The notes beneath the pieces are model-generated. The model ran no database searches and was not told where the DNA came from. It saw only the letters and a program-made list of their open reading frames with translations. Of a stretch of DNA of 7,721 nt, positions 1 to 5,849 are shown piece after piece; within the stretch, counting starts at the first letter, position 1, and every line of letters begins with the position of its first letter. The position numbers and the translations under genes are program-made. The stretch comes from CAYMUB01 sp964393545 (GTDB lineage Bacteria; Patescibacteriota; Microgenomatia; Daviesbacterales; UBA10151): contig CAYMUB010000036.1 in NCBI GenBank assembly GCA_964393545.1, positions 1 to 7,721 on the forward strand. The letters are read 5' to 3'.

Positions 1-184
1 AAATATTATCAAAAGAGACCCTGATGATAATAAAATTCTAGAATGTGCAGTTTCTGGAAAAGCAGATCTAATAGTCACTCTTGATCAAGATTTAATCAAA
101 TTAAAGAGCTTTAAAGGAATTGGTATTATTCATCCTAAAACTTTATCCTGGACATTACCAGAGTATTTAAAGAAAAAATCATAA
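1..184 (+). CDS. PIN-domain protein (VapC-like toxin family), 3' end only
   Basis: The window opens inside this gene; the reading frame starts at base 2 and runs 60 codons to a TAA at 182-184. The visible part contains DPDDNKILECA, then a hydrophobic strand ending TLDQDL, then a GIGIIHPKTL strand. This is the usual C-terminal half of PIN domains of the 'putative toxin-antitoxin toxin component, PIN family' type, in which the DPDDN acids and the later D-x-D pair belong to the metal-binding RNase site. PIN proteins of this kind are usually single-strand RNA endonucleases paired with a small antitoxin just upstream. The N-terminal half and any antitoxin lie outside the window, so toxin activity is an inference. 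The family call is fairly secure, the biological role is not. Confidence 0.75.
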   Translation, partial: NIIKRDPDDNKILECAVSGKADLIVTLDQDLIKLKSFKGIGIIHPKTLSWTLPEYLKKKS

Positions 185-211
185 ATCCCCCCACCCAGTC
201 GGGATTGGGTG
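184..211 (-). terminator. Possible terminator of the tRNA-Leu transcript
   Basis: Two alternative small hairpins lie just past the tRNA 3' end on the minus strand: AATCCC/GGGATT (plus-strand arms 184-189 and 201-206) and CACCCA/TGGGTG (192-197 and 206-211, touching the last tRNA bases). A T6 run on the minus strand (plus 173-178) follows the first one after about five bases. The separation between stem and T run makes this a weak intrinsic terminator, and it could be only a GC-rich spacer. Confidence 0.3.
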
Positions 212-293
212 CCGAAGAGAGGGATCGAACCTCCACCCTCTTACGAGGACAAACTTCTGAGGCTTGCGCGTATACCAGTTCCGCCACTTCGGC
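210..293 (-). tRNA. tRNA-Leu (anticodon CAG)
   Basis: The minus strand folds into a complete class II tRNA. The acceptor stem is GCCGAAG with CTTCGGC plus discriminator A. The D stem is GCG/CGC with a GG in the loop. The anticodon stem is CAAGC/GTTTG around loop CTCAGAA, giving anticodon CAG (plus-strand bases 257-259), which reads CUG leucine codons. A long variable arm (TCCTC-GTAA-GAGGG) and a T arm GGAGG-TTCGATC-CCTCT follow. The long variable arm fits leucine tRNAs. The 3' CCA is not encoded: the discriminator is followed by CCC, so CCA must be added by nucleotidyltransferase. Its 5' end lies only 25 bases from the divergent yvcK start codon. Confidence 0.95.
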
Positions 294-303
294 ATTGGTG
301 TAT

Positions 304-313
304 TGTATAATAA
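304..313 (-). promoter_or_regulatory. Candidate -10 of tRNA-Leu, overlapping the yvcK -10
   Basis: Read on the minus strand, this AT-rich block gives TATTAT (313 to 308) or TATACA (309 to 304), either suitable as a -10 about 10-15 bases before the tRNA 5' end. No good -35 is seen at the right distance. It overlaps the plus-strand TATAAT of yvcK, so one -10 region may serve both directions. Confidence 0.35.
306..311 (+). promoter_or_regulatory. Perfect -10 box (TATAAT) of yvcK, predicted leaderless
   Basis: A perfect TATAAT ends 7 bases before the ATG at 319. Transcription would begin at or next to the start codon, giving a leaderless mRNA, and there is no Shine-Dalgarno sequence. The -35 position falls inside the tRNA gene and shows no TTGACA-like match. 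Confidence 0.55.
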
Positions 314-318
314 TTGGA

Positions 319-1347
319 ATGACTGTAACAGCTACTATTAAAAAATACCCCTATCAGCAAAAAATAGTTACTTTTGGGGGAGGGACCGGGCACTTTTCTT
401 TGCTTAGAGGTTTGGTGGAATTAAACCAGCCGGATTTAATTTCTGCTGTGGTGGGAACTTGGGATAGCGGAGGATCATCTGGCAGGTTAAGAACTGAACT
501 GGGAATATTACCCCCTGGTGACATCAGGCAATGCTTGCTGGCTTTAATGGAAGACCCTAAACAAAGACAGGTAGCTCAAAAGTTATTTGATGACAGGCTG
601 GAAGAAATCTCAGGACCCTTAAAAGGACATAGTTTGGGAAACTTAATTAGTGCCAGATTAGACCGTATTTACAAAGGCGCAGACCGGGGAACAGAGGCTG
701 AAAGGCTGTTATTTAGAATTAGAGCCAGAGTTTTACCTGTTAGTTTATCTGATTTGCATTTGATTGCTAAACTTGAGGGTGGAGCAGAAATTGAAGGGGA
801 AACCAATATAGATTTAAGAGCAGAAAGTAAAACCTATGATCCAAAGCACAAGATTATGAGAATTTACTTTGACACTAATGCAGACCCTAACCCAGAAGTA
901 ATTCAAGCCATAAATGAAGCTGATAAGATTGTTTTTTCTGCAGGGGACTTATTTACTTCAGTTTTACCACATCTTTTAGTCAATGGAGTTAAAGAAGCAA
1001 TTATTGCCTCAAAAGCCAAGGTTATTTTAGTTTTAAATTTAATGACTAAAATGGGTGAAACAGATTCATATAAAGCTTCAGATTACTTAAAAGCCTTTTT
1101 ATCCTATTTGGAAAACCAAAATAGAATTTCCTATATTATTGCAAATTCTAATGGTTTAGATCCAGAAGTTCTAGAAATTTATAAGAAAGAAGGTCAAGAA
1201 CCAGTAAAGGTAGACGAGGAAACATGTTTGAGTCTATCACCAGATATAAAAATTAGAATGGCCCATTTAGCAACTTACCTTATCAGAGAACATCTTTTAA
1301 GACATAATCCCGAAGCTTTAGCAACCAATATTTTAGAGTTAAAATAA
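319..1347 (+). CDS. yvcK: YvcK/GlmR-family UDP-GlcNAc-binding protein (CofD-like)
   Basis: The protein has 342 residues from the ATG at 319. The open frame extends upstream to 205, but that part is antisense to the tRNA and the ATG sits just after a TATAAT, so 319 is preferred. Family motifs are clear: GGGTG (20-24) in a Rossmann-like N-terminus, a DSGGSSGRLR loop (49-58), LPPGDIRQCLLAL (64-76), GHSLGNL (103-109), DLFTSVLPHLL (210-220) and NLMTKMGET (240-248). In Firmicutes and Actinobacteria this cytoplasmic family binds UDP-GlcNAc and stimulates flux into peptidoglycan precursors through GlmS, and it is needed during gluconeogenic growth. Small departures from the usual motifs are TWDSGG where TDDGG is common, GHSLGNL for GHSFGNL, and AGDLFTS for GPGSLYTS. 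The usual partners whiA and rapZ are not beside it; the following genes are cell-wall genes. The family call is very secure, the role in this organism is inferred. Confidence 0.93.
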   Translation: MTVTATIKKYPYQQKIVTFGGGTGHFSLLRGLVELNQPDLISAVVGTWDSGGSSGRLRTELGILPPGDIRQCLLALMEDPKQRQVAQKLFDDRLEEISGPLKGHSLGNLISARLDRIYKGADRGTEAERLLFRIRARVLPVSLSDLHLIAKLEGGAEIEGETNIDLRAESKTYDPKHKIMRIYFDTNADPNPEVIQAINEADKIVFSAGDLFTSVLPHLLVNGVKEAIIASKAKVILVLNLMTKMGETDSYKASDYLKAFLSYLENQNRISYIIANSNGLDPEVLEIYKKEGQEPVKVDEETCLSLSPDIKIRMAHLATYLIREHLLRHNPEALATNILELK

Positions 1348-1381
1348 TCTTTTTGAGACAGTTTGACTCTCTTTAGGCAGA

Positions 1382-1410
1382 TTGACTAGGGTAAAATTTT
1401 CAGTTAGTAT
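1382..1410 (+). promoter_or_regulatory. Sigma70-type promoter of the first hydrolase-like gene
   Basis: TTGACT (1382-1387), a 17-bp spacer and TAGTAT (1405-1410). The expected start of transcription is near 1417, a few bases before the ATG at 1421, so the mRNA should be essentially leaderless. A second TTGACT at 1363-1368 has no -10 at a good distance. The -35 TTG is in frame with the gene and mimics a start codon. Confidence 0.65.
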
Positions 1411-1420
1411 CTGTGCACAA

Positions 1421-1981
1421 ATGTTCATCTTTGCCTGGTTTGGAGCTACTTTTACTACTTTAATTTTCTCTATTTTATTTAGCTTTTATCTTTCAAATAC
1501 CCAGGTTGTTAAACAGGTTAATCAAAACTTTAAGCTATATGCTTCTTTACCAGAAAACAGGATTGATTCATATGAGAATATTGAACATTTAGATGCCAGG
1601 GCTAAAATAATTGAAAACTTTTTTAAAAGATATAATGCCCCTTTAGCCCTTTTTAGTGATGAATTTGTGCAAGTTGCAGATAAATATCTGCTAGATTATA
1701 GACTTTTACCATCTATTTCAATGCAAGAATCTAATGGAGGAAAGAAGGTAATAGCTGATTCTAATAATCCATTTGGCTATGGTATTTATGGTAGTAATGT
1801 CAAACAGTTTGCTTCTTTTGAAGAAGCAATTGACAGAGTAGGAAAAGGTTTGAGGGAGGATTATTTGAATCAAGGATTAAACACTCCGGAAAAAATTATG
1901 ACTAAATACACCCCACCATCTGTGGCGCTAGGAGGTCCTTGGGCTAAAGGTGTATCCTCTTTCATGGAAGAACTTAGATAA
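1421..1981 (+). CDS. Membrane-anchored glucosaminidase/lysozyme-like protein, copy 1
   Basis: The protein has 186 residues from the ATG at 1421. A frame from the TTG at 1382 is possible but that TTG is the -35 box. Residues 5-25 form one hydrophobic helix (signal anchor), placing the rest outside the cell. The extracellular domain (about 58-186) has the helical pattern of GH73-type glucosaminidases and other lysozyme-fold peptidoglycan hydrolases: LLPSISMQESNGG (95-107), with E103 the candidate catalytic acid, then NPFGYGIYG (116-124), then a helix with GKGLREDYLNQGL (141-153) and a GGPWAKGV segment near the end. It should cut or remodel glycan strands, but only fold-level similarity is visible, so substrate and activity are inferred. 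The next gene is a paralogue with the same motif order. No Shine-Dalgarno sequence precedes the start. Confidence is high that it is a gene, moderate for the enzyme class. Confidence 0.7.
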   Translation: MFIFAWFGATFTTLIFSILFSFYLSNTQVVKQVNQNFKLYASLPENRIDSYENIEHLDARAKIIENFFKRYNAPLALFSDEFVQVADKYLLDYRLLPSISMQESNGGKKVIADSNNPFGYGIYGSNVKQFASFEEAIDRVGKGLREDYLNQGLNTPEKIMTKYTPPSVALGGPWAKGVSSFMEELR

Positions 1982-2006
1982 CCCGGACGTTTGACTTTTC
2001 GGGTTA
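1979..2006 (+). promoter_or_regulatory. 7-bp inverted repeat around the -35 of the next promoter
   Basis: TAACCCG (1979-1985) and CGGGTTA (2000-2006) are perfect inverted arms separated by 14 bases that contain the TTGACT -35 box. The left arm begins with the TAA stop of the upstream gene. It could be a weak terminator for that gene, although no T run follows directly, or an operator over the promoter. Confidence 0.45.
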
Positions 2007-2019
2007 GATTTGTTACTAT
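1991..2019 (+). promoter_or_regulatory. Sigma70-type promoter with extended -10 for the hydrolase-murT-gatD operon
   Basis: TTGACT (1991-1996), exactly 17 bp, then TACTAT (2014-2019) preceded by TGT, an extended -10. The expected start is near 2026, leaving a leader of about 40 bases that is almost entirely a hairpin. The -35 is again in frame with the gene and imitates a TTG start. Confidence 0.72.
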
Positions 2020-2028
2020 TTACCACTC

Positions 2029-2065
2029 AAGTCCTGATATCTGCCAACAGAGTCAGGATTTTTTT
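2029..2065 (+). promoter_or_regulatory. 5' leader hairpin with T7 run, sequestering the RBS
   Basis: AAGTCCTGA (2029-2037) pairs with TCAGGATTT (2053-2061) over 9 bp with one G-U pair. Inside the loop CTG (2041-2043) and CAG (2048-2050) can extend the stem. Seven Ts (2059-2065) run up to the ATG at 2066. The only Shine-Dalgarno-like sequence, AGGA at 2055-2058, lies seven bases before the ATG and is buried in the 3' arm. The structure could block translation, act as an early terminator, or protect the RNA 5' end. Confidence 0.55.
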
Positions 2066-2659
2066 ATGAGAAAAATTCTTGCTGTTTTTATATTCCTGTT
2101 AATTATTTCCACCCAATCTTTGAACGTGGTCTCAGCAGAAGGAGAAAATGGGGTGGTAGATCATGTTGAAGTTAAAAAGCTGGATAAAAAAGCAGAGGTT
2201 TTAGCTGCTTATTTAGCCAAATTTAATTCACCTTTGCAGTATCATGCCCAGGATTTTGTGGATGCTGCCAATATCTATAATTTAGACTGGAAACTGGTTG
2301 CAGCAATCTCCGGAGTAGAATCTACTTTTGGAAAATTCATTCCTGGCGGGTTTAATGGTTGGGGCTGGGGGGTTTATGGAACTCAGGCTATTTTCTTTAA
2401 ATCCTGGACTGAGGCAATTTTTACCGTCTCAAAAGGATTGAGAGAAAATTATGTTAACAAAGGCTACACAGAACCAATAGCTATGAACAGAATTTATGCC
2501 ACTTCTCCTACCTGGGGAAGCAGGGTGGTTTTCTTTATGAATGATCTGGAAAAATTTGAAAAGGAATATAGAGCAGAAAATATAGAAAGAATAGACCCGG
2601 CAAGAATAAATGATGACACTAAAATAGCAGCTGTCTCAGCTAGACCTGTGGTAAGATAA
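2066..2659 (+). CDS. Secreted glucosaminidase/lysozyme-like protein, copy 2
   Basis: The protein has 197 residues from the ATG at 2066. The longer frame from 1991 starts in the -35 box and passes through the leader hairpin, while at 2066 a clean signal peptide begins: MRK, hydrophobic core 4-17, likely cleavage after VSA (22-24). The mature domain repeats the pattern of the preceding gene: AAISGVESTFGK (79-90) with E85 as candidate catalytic glutamate, GWGWGVYG (98-105), then SKGLRENYVNKGY (122-134). The last 35 residues are charged and look disordered. The protein is probably an exported peptidoglycan hydrolase; unlike copy 1 it appears to be released rather than anchored. It is the first gene of an operon, with murT starting 7 bases after its stop, which links glycan hydrolysis with stem-peptide amidation. 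The enzyme class rests on motif pattern only. Confidence 0.7.
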   Translation: MRKILAVFIFLLIISTQSLNVVSAEGENGVVDHVEVKKLDKKAEVLAAYLAKFNSPLQYHAQDFVDAANIYNLDWKLVAAISGVESTFGKFIPGGFNGWGWGVYGTQAIFFKSWTEAIFTVSKGLRENYVNKGYTEPIAMNRIYATSPTWGSRVVFFMNDLEKFEKEYRAENIERIDPARINDDTKIAAVSARPVVR

Positions 2660-2666
2660 AACCAAA

Positions 2667-3950
2667 ATGAGGGCACAACTGGCTGTATTTTTGGGTAAAG
2701 CTATCTTTTATTTATCCAGATTATTAAACTTAGGCGGGGGATCTGCAGCTCCTGGATTATACGCTTTAAAAATTGATCCCAATTTAGTTAAAAAGTTATC
2801 CTCAAGCATCTCAAGTAACATTATAATCACCGGCACAAATGGCAAAACTACCACTGCCAAACTGCTGGCCCACTTTGCTAAAGCTAATGGATTAAGAGTA
2901 ATCAGAAATCACACTGGTTCAAATCTGGAAAGAGGGATTGTTTCTTCTTTGATCTCTAACTACCCACTACTAACTACCAACCACCAACTCAATTTAGGCA
3001 TTTGGGAATTGGATGAAGCAGCTTTTAATACAGTTGCTCCCCAGTTAAATCCCAAAGTTATTGTTTTTTTAAATGTTTTCCGGGATCAGCTTGATAGATA
3101 TGGTGAAATTGACAGTGTAGTTGATAATTGGAAAGAAACTTTAAAAAAGGTCAGTCCTGAAACAAAAGTCTTTATCAATGGAGATGATGCCTTTTTGGAC
3201 AAATTACAAAAAGGGTTTAAAGGAAGGGTCTGGAAATTTGGAGTCAAGGACTATAAAATAGTAGGTGAATCAGTTGTACATATAAAAGAAAAAGAAAATT
3301 TAGATTTTGAAGCCAAAAACGTCAAGTTAAAAGGCTTAACTGGTTCGAGTTTTACCCTCCATACTGCATACTCTATACAACACACTAACTTACCACTTCC
3401 CGGCATTTATCATATTTATGATTTTTTAGCAGCTTTTGCTGCTGGAAAAACCTTAGGATTAGATAGTAAAAAAATGTTTTCTTCGCTTAAAAACTTCTCT
3501 CCTGCTTTTGGCAGGGTAGAAAAGTTGGGTTTTGGCTATATTTTCCTGATTAAAAACCCGGCTGGTGCAACACAGGTGTTTGAAACAGTTGCTCCGGAGA
3601 TAAAGAAAAATGATAGATTGCTTTTAGCTTTAAATGATAATTTGGCTGATGGAACAGATGTTTCCTGGATCTGGGACGCAGAGTTTGAAAAGTTGAAAAT
3701 TCAAAATTCAAAGTTAAAAATTTTAGCTTCAGGAACAAGAGCTTATGATTTGGCAAATCGATTAAAATATGCCGGATTTGAACCTAAAAACATTCTTATT
3801 GAGCCTGATTTAGAGCAAGCTTTCAAAAAAGCCAAACAGGGATTAAAGGGCAGATTATTTATTTTACCCACCTATACAGCATTACTGGAAATTCAAAAAA
3901 TACTGACTAAATCAGGAGTAAAGAAAAATTACTGGGAGGAGGAAATATGA
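2667..3950 (+). CDS. murT: MurT, Mur-ligase subunit of lipid II isoglutaminyl synthase
   Basis: The protein has 427 residues. With GatD it converts the D-glutamate alpha-carboxylate of the lipid II stem peptide to D-isoglutamine, using ATP and glutamine-derived ammonia, at the cytoplasmic face of the membrane. Visible motifs are the N-terminal GGGSAAPG turn (23-30), the P-loop TGTNGKTTT (55-63), WELDEAAF (113-120), VFRDQLDRYGE (137-147), the Mur middle-domain LPGIYHIYDFLAAFAA (244-259), and a C-terminal DUF1727-type part with NPAG (297-300) and LNDNLADGTDVSWIWD (322-337). In characterised complexes an aspartate of MurT supports the GatD active site; it probably lies in this last segment. Length is normal for the family, but there is no cysteine at all, so the Cys4 zinc ribbon of the staphylococcal and pneumococcal enzymes is missing. 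Three heptamer-periodic tracts lie in frame. It starts 7 bases after the upstream gene with no clear Shine-Dalgarno, and overlaps gatD by 4 bases. Confidence 0.93.
   Translation: MRAQLAVFLGKAIFYLSRLLNLGGGSAAPGLYALKIDPNLVKKLSSSISSNIIITGTNGKTTTAKLLAHFAKANGLRVIRNHTGSNLERGIVSSLISNYPLLTTNHQLNLGIWELDEAAFNTVAPQLNPKVIVFLNVFRDQLDRYGEIDSVVDNWKETLKKVSPETKVFINGDDAFLDKLQKGFKGRVWKFGVKDYKIVGESVVHIKEKENLDFEAKNVKLKGLTGSSFTLHTAYSIQHTNLPLPGIYHIYDFLAAFAAGKTLGLDSKKMFSSLKNFSPAFGRVEKLGFGYIFLIKNPAGATQVFETVAPEIKKNDRLLLALNDNLADGTDVSWIWDAEFEKLKIQNSKLKILASGTRAYDLANRLKYAGFEPKNILIEPDLEQAFKKAKQGLKGRLFILPTYTALLEIQKILTKSGVKKNYWEEEI
2958..2992 (+). repeat. Heptamer-periodic tract 1 inside murT
   Basis: Five successive 7-base units related to AACTACC (the first and third identical, the others CACTACT, AACCACC and AACTCAA). 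The composition, rich in A and C with almost no G on this strand, differs from the surrounding gene. It encodes residues about 98-109 (NYPLLTTNHQLN) and keeps the frame. Confidence 0.65.
3360..3394 (+). repeat. Heptamer-periodic tract 2 inside murT
   Basis: Seven-base units beginning CATACTG, CATACTC and TATACAA, then decaying to CACACTA and ACTTACC. It encodes HTAYSIQHTNL (232-242), just before the conserved LPGIY segment. The unit differs from that of tract 1, but length and period are the same. Confidence 0.6.
3689..3723 (+). repeat. Heptamer-periodic tract 3 inside murT
   Basis: Seven-base units AAAGTTG, AAAATTC (twice), AAAGTTA and AAAATTT. It encodes EKLKIQNSKLKI (341-352) in the C-terminal domain, directly after the conserved DVSWIWD segment. 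The peptide KIQNSK is of the kind seen in intragenic heptamer repeats of other bacteria, by recollection rather than by search. Confidence 0.65.
3937..3942 (+). promoter_or_regulatory. Strong Shine-Dalgarno of gatD
   Basis: AGGAGG, 4 bases before the gatD ATG and within the last codons of murT. It is the only strong canonical ribosome binding site in the window, which suggests gatD depends on internal initiation or re-initiation after murT. Confidence 0.8.
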
Positions 3951-4663
3951 AACTAACAATTGGTTATTTATATGGGGATTTGATGAATATTTATGGAGAC
4001 ACAGGTAATATTATTGCTTTGAAAAAGCGGGCAGAGTGGAGGGGAATTGAGGTAAAGGTAAAAGTAAAAAGTATAAATTCAAAAATTAAAAAAGGAGAGT
4101 GTGATTTATTCTTTTTTGGAGGGGGGCAAGATCAACAACAGGAACTTGTGGCCCGGGATTTGCAAACTAAAGCTAAAATTATTAAATCTGAGATAGAAAA
4201 AGGAGTTCCATTGCTCTCTATATGCGGGGGCTATCAATTATTAGGGAAGTATTACCAACCTCATCAAGGCCCAAAACTTCCAGGAATCTCTTTATTTCCT
4301 GCCTATACTTTAGCAAGCTATGACAGGATGATTGGAAATATAGTGATAGATTCTATGTTTGGTAGTTTAGTGGGCTTTGAAAATCACTCAGGAAAAACTC
4401 ATCTTAAAAAAGACGCTATCCCATTTGGCATGGTTATCAAAGGCTTTGGTAATAATGGGACAGATAAAACAGAAGGATGTATCTATAAAAATGCCATTGG
4501 CTGCTATATGCATGGCTCCCTGCTGCCAAAAAATCCAAAACTGGCAGACTGGCTTCTTAAAAAAGCTTTGGAGATAAAATATGGCAAAGAGGTAGAATTG
4601 AAACCTTTAGATGACTCCTTTGAACTCCAAGCCCAGAATACTGCTATAAAAAGATTTGGTTAA
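3947..4663 (+). CDS. gatD: GatD, glutaminase subunit of lipid II isoglutaminyl synthase
   Basis: The protein has 238 residues and belongs to the CobB/CobQ-like class I glutamine amidotransferases. It hydrolyses glutamine and passes ammonia to MurT for amidation of D-glutamate in lipid II. It opens with the family's LTIGYLYGDLMNIYGDTGNI (3-22). It has FFFGGGQDQQQ (55-65), the nucleophile loop SICGGYQLLG with Cys93, the SYDRMIGN segment with Arg127 (124-131), GFENHSG (143-149) and the catalytic histidine in CYMHGSLLPKNP with His189. These positions match the cysteine and histidine of characterised GatD almost exactly, so it should be active. The ATG overlaps the murT TGA (ATGA), the usual sign of coupled expression of a 1:1 complex. 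The final residues SFELQAQNTAIKRFG reappear in diverged form 1.35 kb downstream. Confidence 0.94.
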   Translation: MKLTIGYLYGDLMNIYGDTGNIIALKKRAEWRGIEVKVKVKSINSKIKKGECDLFFFGGGQDQQQELVARDLQTKAKIIKSEIEKGVPLLSICGGYQLLGKYYQPHQGPKLPGISLFPAYTLASYDRMIGNIVIDSMFGSLVGFENHSGKTHLKKDAIPFGMVIKGFGNNGTDKTEGCIYKNAIGCYMHGSLLPKNPKLADWLLKKALEIKYGKEVELKPLDDSFELQAQNTAIKRFG

Positions 4664-4666
4664 ATT

Positions 4667-4688
4667 TTGTGCACCATCTGGGATAATG
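4667..4688 (+). repeat. 22-bp dispersed direct repeat, copy 1
   Basis: Starts 3 bases after the gatD stop. The core CCATCTGGGA is shared by all three copies; this copy then reads TAATG where the others read CGATG. It also shares the leading TTGTGC with copy 2. It lies between the 3' ends of gatD and the ATPase gene. The remaining intergenic bases to 4718 hold no clear terminator. Confidence 0.75.
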
Positions 4689-4718
4689 AATTAGTTTAGA
4701 CCAAAAAGACATTAAAAA

Positions 4719-5843
4719 CTAGGTTATAAAATCCAAGTACTTATCTTTAGTAACTATAGTAAACTGCGAATTGGGATAAGCATCTAAAAATTCCTGTGGG
4801 AGTTTAGCACCTCGAGAAGAATACTTAAGCTCATAGGCATAAAGTTTTCCTTCCCGTTCTTCAAGAAAGTCAATTTCTTTTTGTTCCCATGTTCTCCAAA
4901 AATAATTATTGCTATAGATTTTTTGATAAGTCTGTTTTTTAATCCGTTCAATAATTAAGAAATTTTCCCAAAGTTTACCTATATCATCACGGACATTAAG
5001 TGGATTAAAATTGGAGACAATTGCATTGCGCACACCGAGATCGTAAAAATAGTATTTGCTTTTCTCTTTTATTTCAGAGCGTAAGTTACGGCTAAATCCC
5101 CTTAAATTAATTAAAACAAAGGATTTTTCTAAAAGATCTAGGTATCTGGCAACAGTTTTAACATCAATGCCTAGATTTAAAGACAACTCATTTAAAGAAA
5201 CCTCTGAGCCTATTTGAAAGGCAATCAAGCGTAATAAATCCAGCAACACCTTTGATCCCTTGACCTGTTCAAGTGTCAGGATATCTTTAAGTAAATATGA
5301 ATTTACTAACCCCTTTAGATAATCTGATTTTTGTTCTAATTGATTACTACTGAGTACTTCTGGATATGAACCATAAATTAAGTATTCCTCAATTCTTTGT
5401 TCAAGTTCGTGTTTATTAAATTGATTAAGCAGCTCAAGTTGGGCAATAGGGTAGAGTTGAAGAGTAGTTTGTCTACCAGTCAGAGGCTCGCCGACTTTAT
5501 TAGCTAACTCAAATGATGCTGATCCTGTGGCTATAACTTTGAGATTAGGTACGGAGTCAACTAGAATTTTCAATCCAAGACCTACATTTTCAATATTTTG
5601 AGCTTCATCAATAGCAACCAGATCATAACCTTCAACAAAGCGCTTTAATTTCTCAATGCTTTGAGAAGCAAATACCTCTTGAACAGAAATATCCTCACCA
5701 CTAACAAGTTTGTACTTCAAATGAGATTGATTAAGGTAGCTGGTAAGTAACACTGTTTTTCCCACTCTTCTGGGCCCATAAATAACCAGGACTTTATTTG
5801 GATCAATATATTGCTCTAAATTCTGATAGAATCTTTGTATCAT
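4719..5843 (-). CDS. AAA_14/DUF4143-family ATPase
   Basis: The protein has 374 residues from the ATG at 5843. An upstream in-frame ATG at 5867 lies inside the promoter spacer, so it is not used. The N-terminal AAA+ domain has Walker A GPRRVGKT (23-30), Walker B LVAIDEAQ (75-82) and the TGSASFEL sensor segment (107-113). A winged-helix-like stretch (about 212-245) follows, then the DUF4143 domain with YYFYDLGVRNAI (264-275), a GKLWENFLI segment (289-297) and EIDF...YELKYS. The last matches the D...ExK pattern of the PD-(D/E)xK nuclease fold (D325, E338, K340). The family is widespread in bacteria and archaea and often horizontally transferred; its function is not established. The gene runs against its neighbours, has its own promoter, and is bracketed by the 22-bp repeats. 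Confidence 0.9.
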   Translation of the reverse strand: MIQRFYQNLEQYIDPNKVLVIYGPRRVGKTVLLTSYLNQSHLKYKLVSGEDISVQEVFASQSIEKLKRFVEGYDLVAIDEAQNIENVGLGLKILVDSVPNLKVIATGSASFELANKVGEPLTGRQTTLQLYPIAQLELLNQFNKHELEQRIEEYLIYGSYPEVLSSNQLEQKSDYLKGLVNSYLLKDILTLEQVKGSKVLLDLLRLIAFQIGSEVSLNELSLNLGIDVKTVARYLDLLEKSFVLINLRGFSRNLRSEIKEKSKYYFYDLGVRNAIVSNFNPLNVRDDIGKLWENFLIIERIKKQTYQKIYSNNYFWRTWEQKEIDFLEEREGKLYAYELKYSSRGAKLPQEFLDAYPNSQFTIVTKDKYLDFIT

Positions 5844-5849
5844 TGTTAA

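Noticed and set aside
205..318. N-terminal extension of yvcK from an ATG at 205
   Set aside because: It runs antisense through a complete tRNA-Leu gene, and the family motifs begin only after the ATG at 319, which sits right behind a TATAAT.
1363..1397. Second TTGACT at 1363 with TAAAAT at 1392 as an alternative promoter
   Set aside because: The spacing is 23 bp, too long for a sigma70 promoter, whereas TTGACT at 1382 has a 17-bp spacer to TAGTAT.
2494..2676. Minus-strand open frame across the end of the second hydrolase-like gene
   Set aside because: It is antisense to a well-supported gene, has no promoter or ribosome binding site, and shows no recognisable family. Similar short frames inside murT, gatD and the protease gene were dismissed for the same reason.
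2958..3723. murT heptamer tracts as a CRISPR array or frameshift-inducing slippage sites
   Set aside because: There are no regular spacers or long direct repeats, and the frame stays open with conserved motifs on both sides of each tract.
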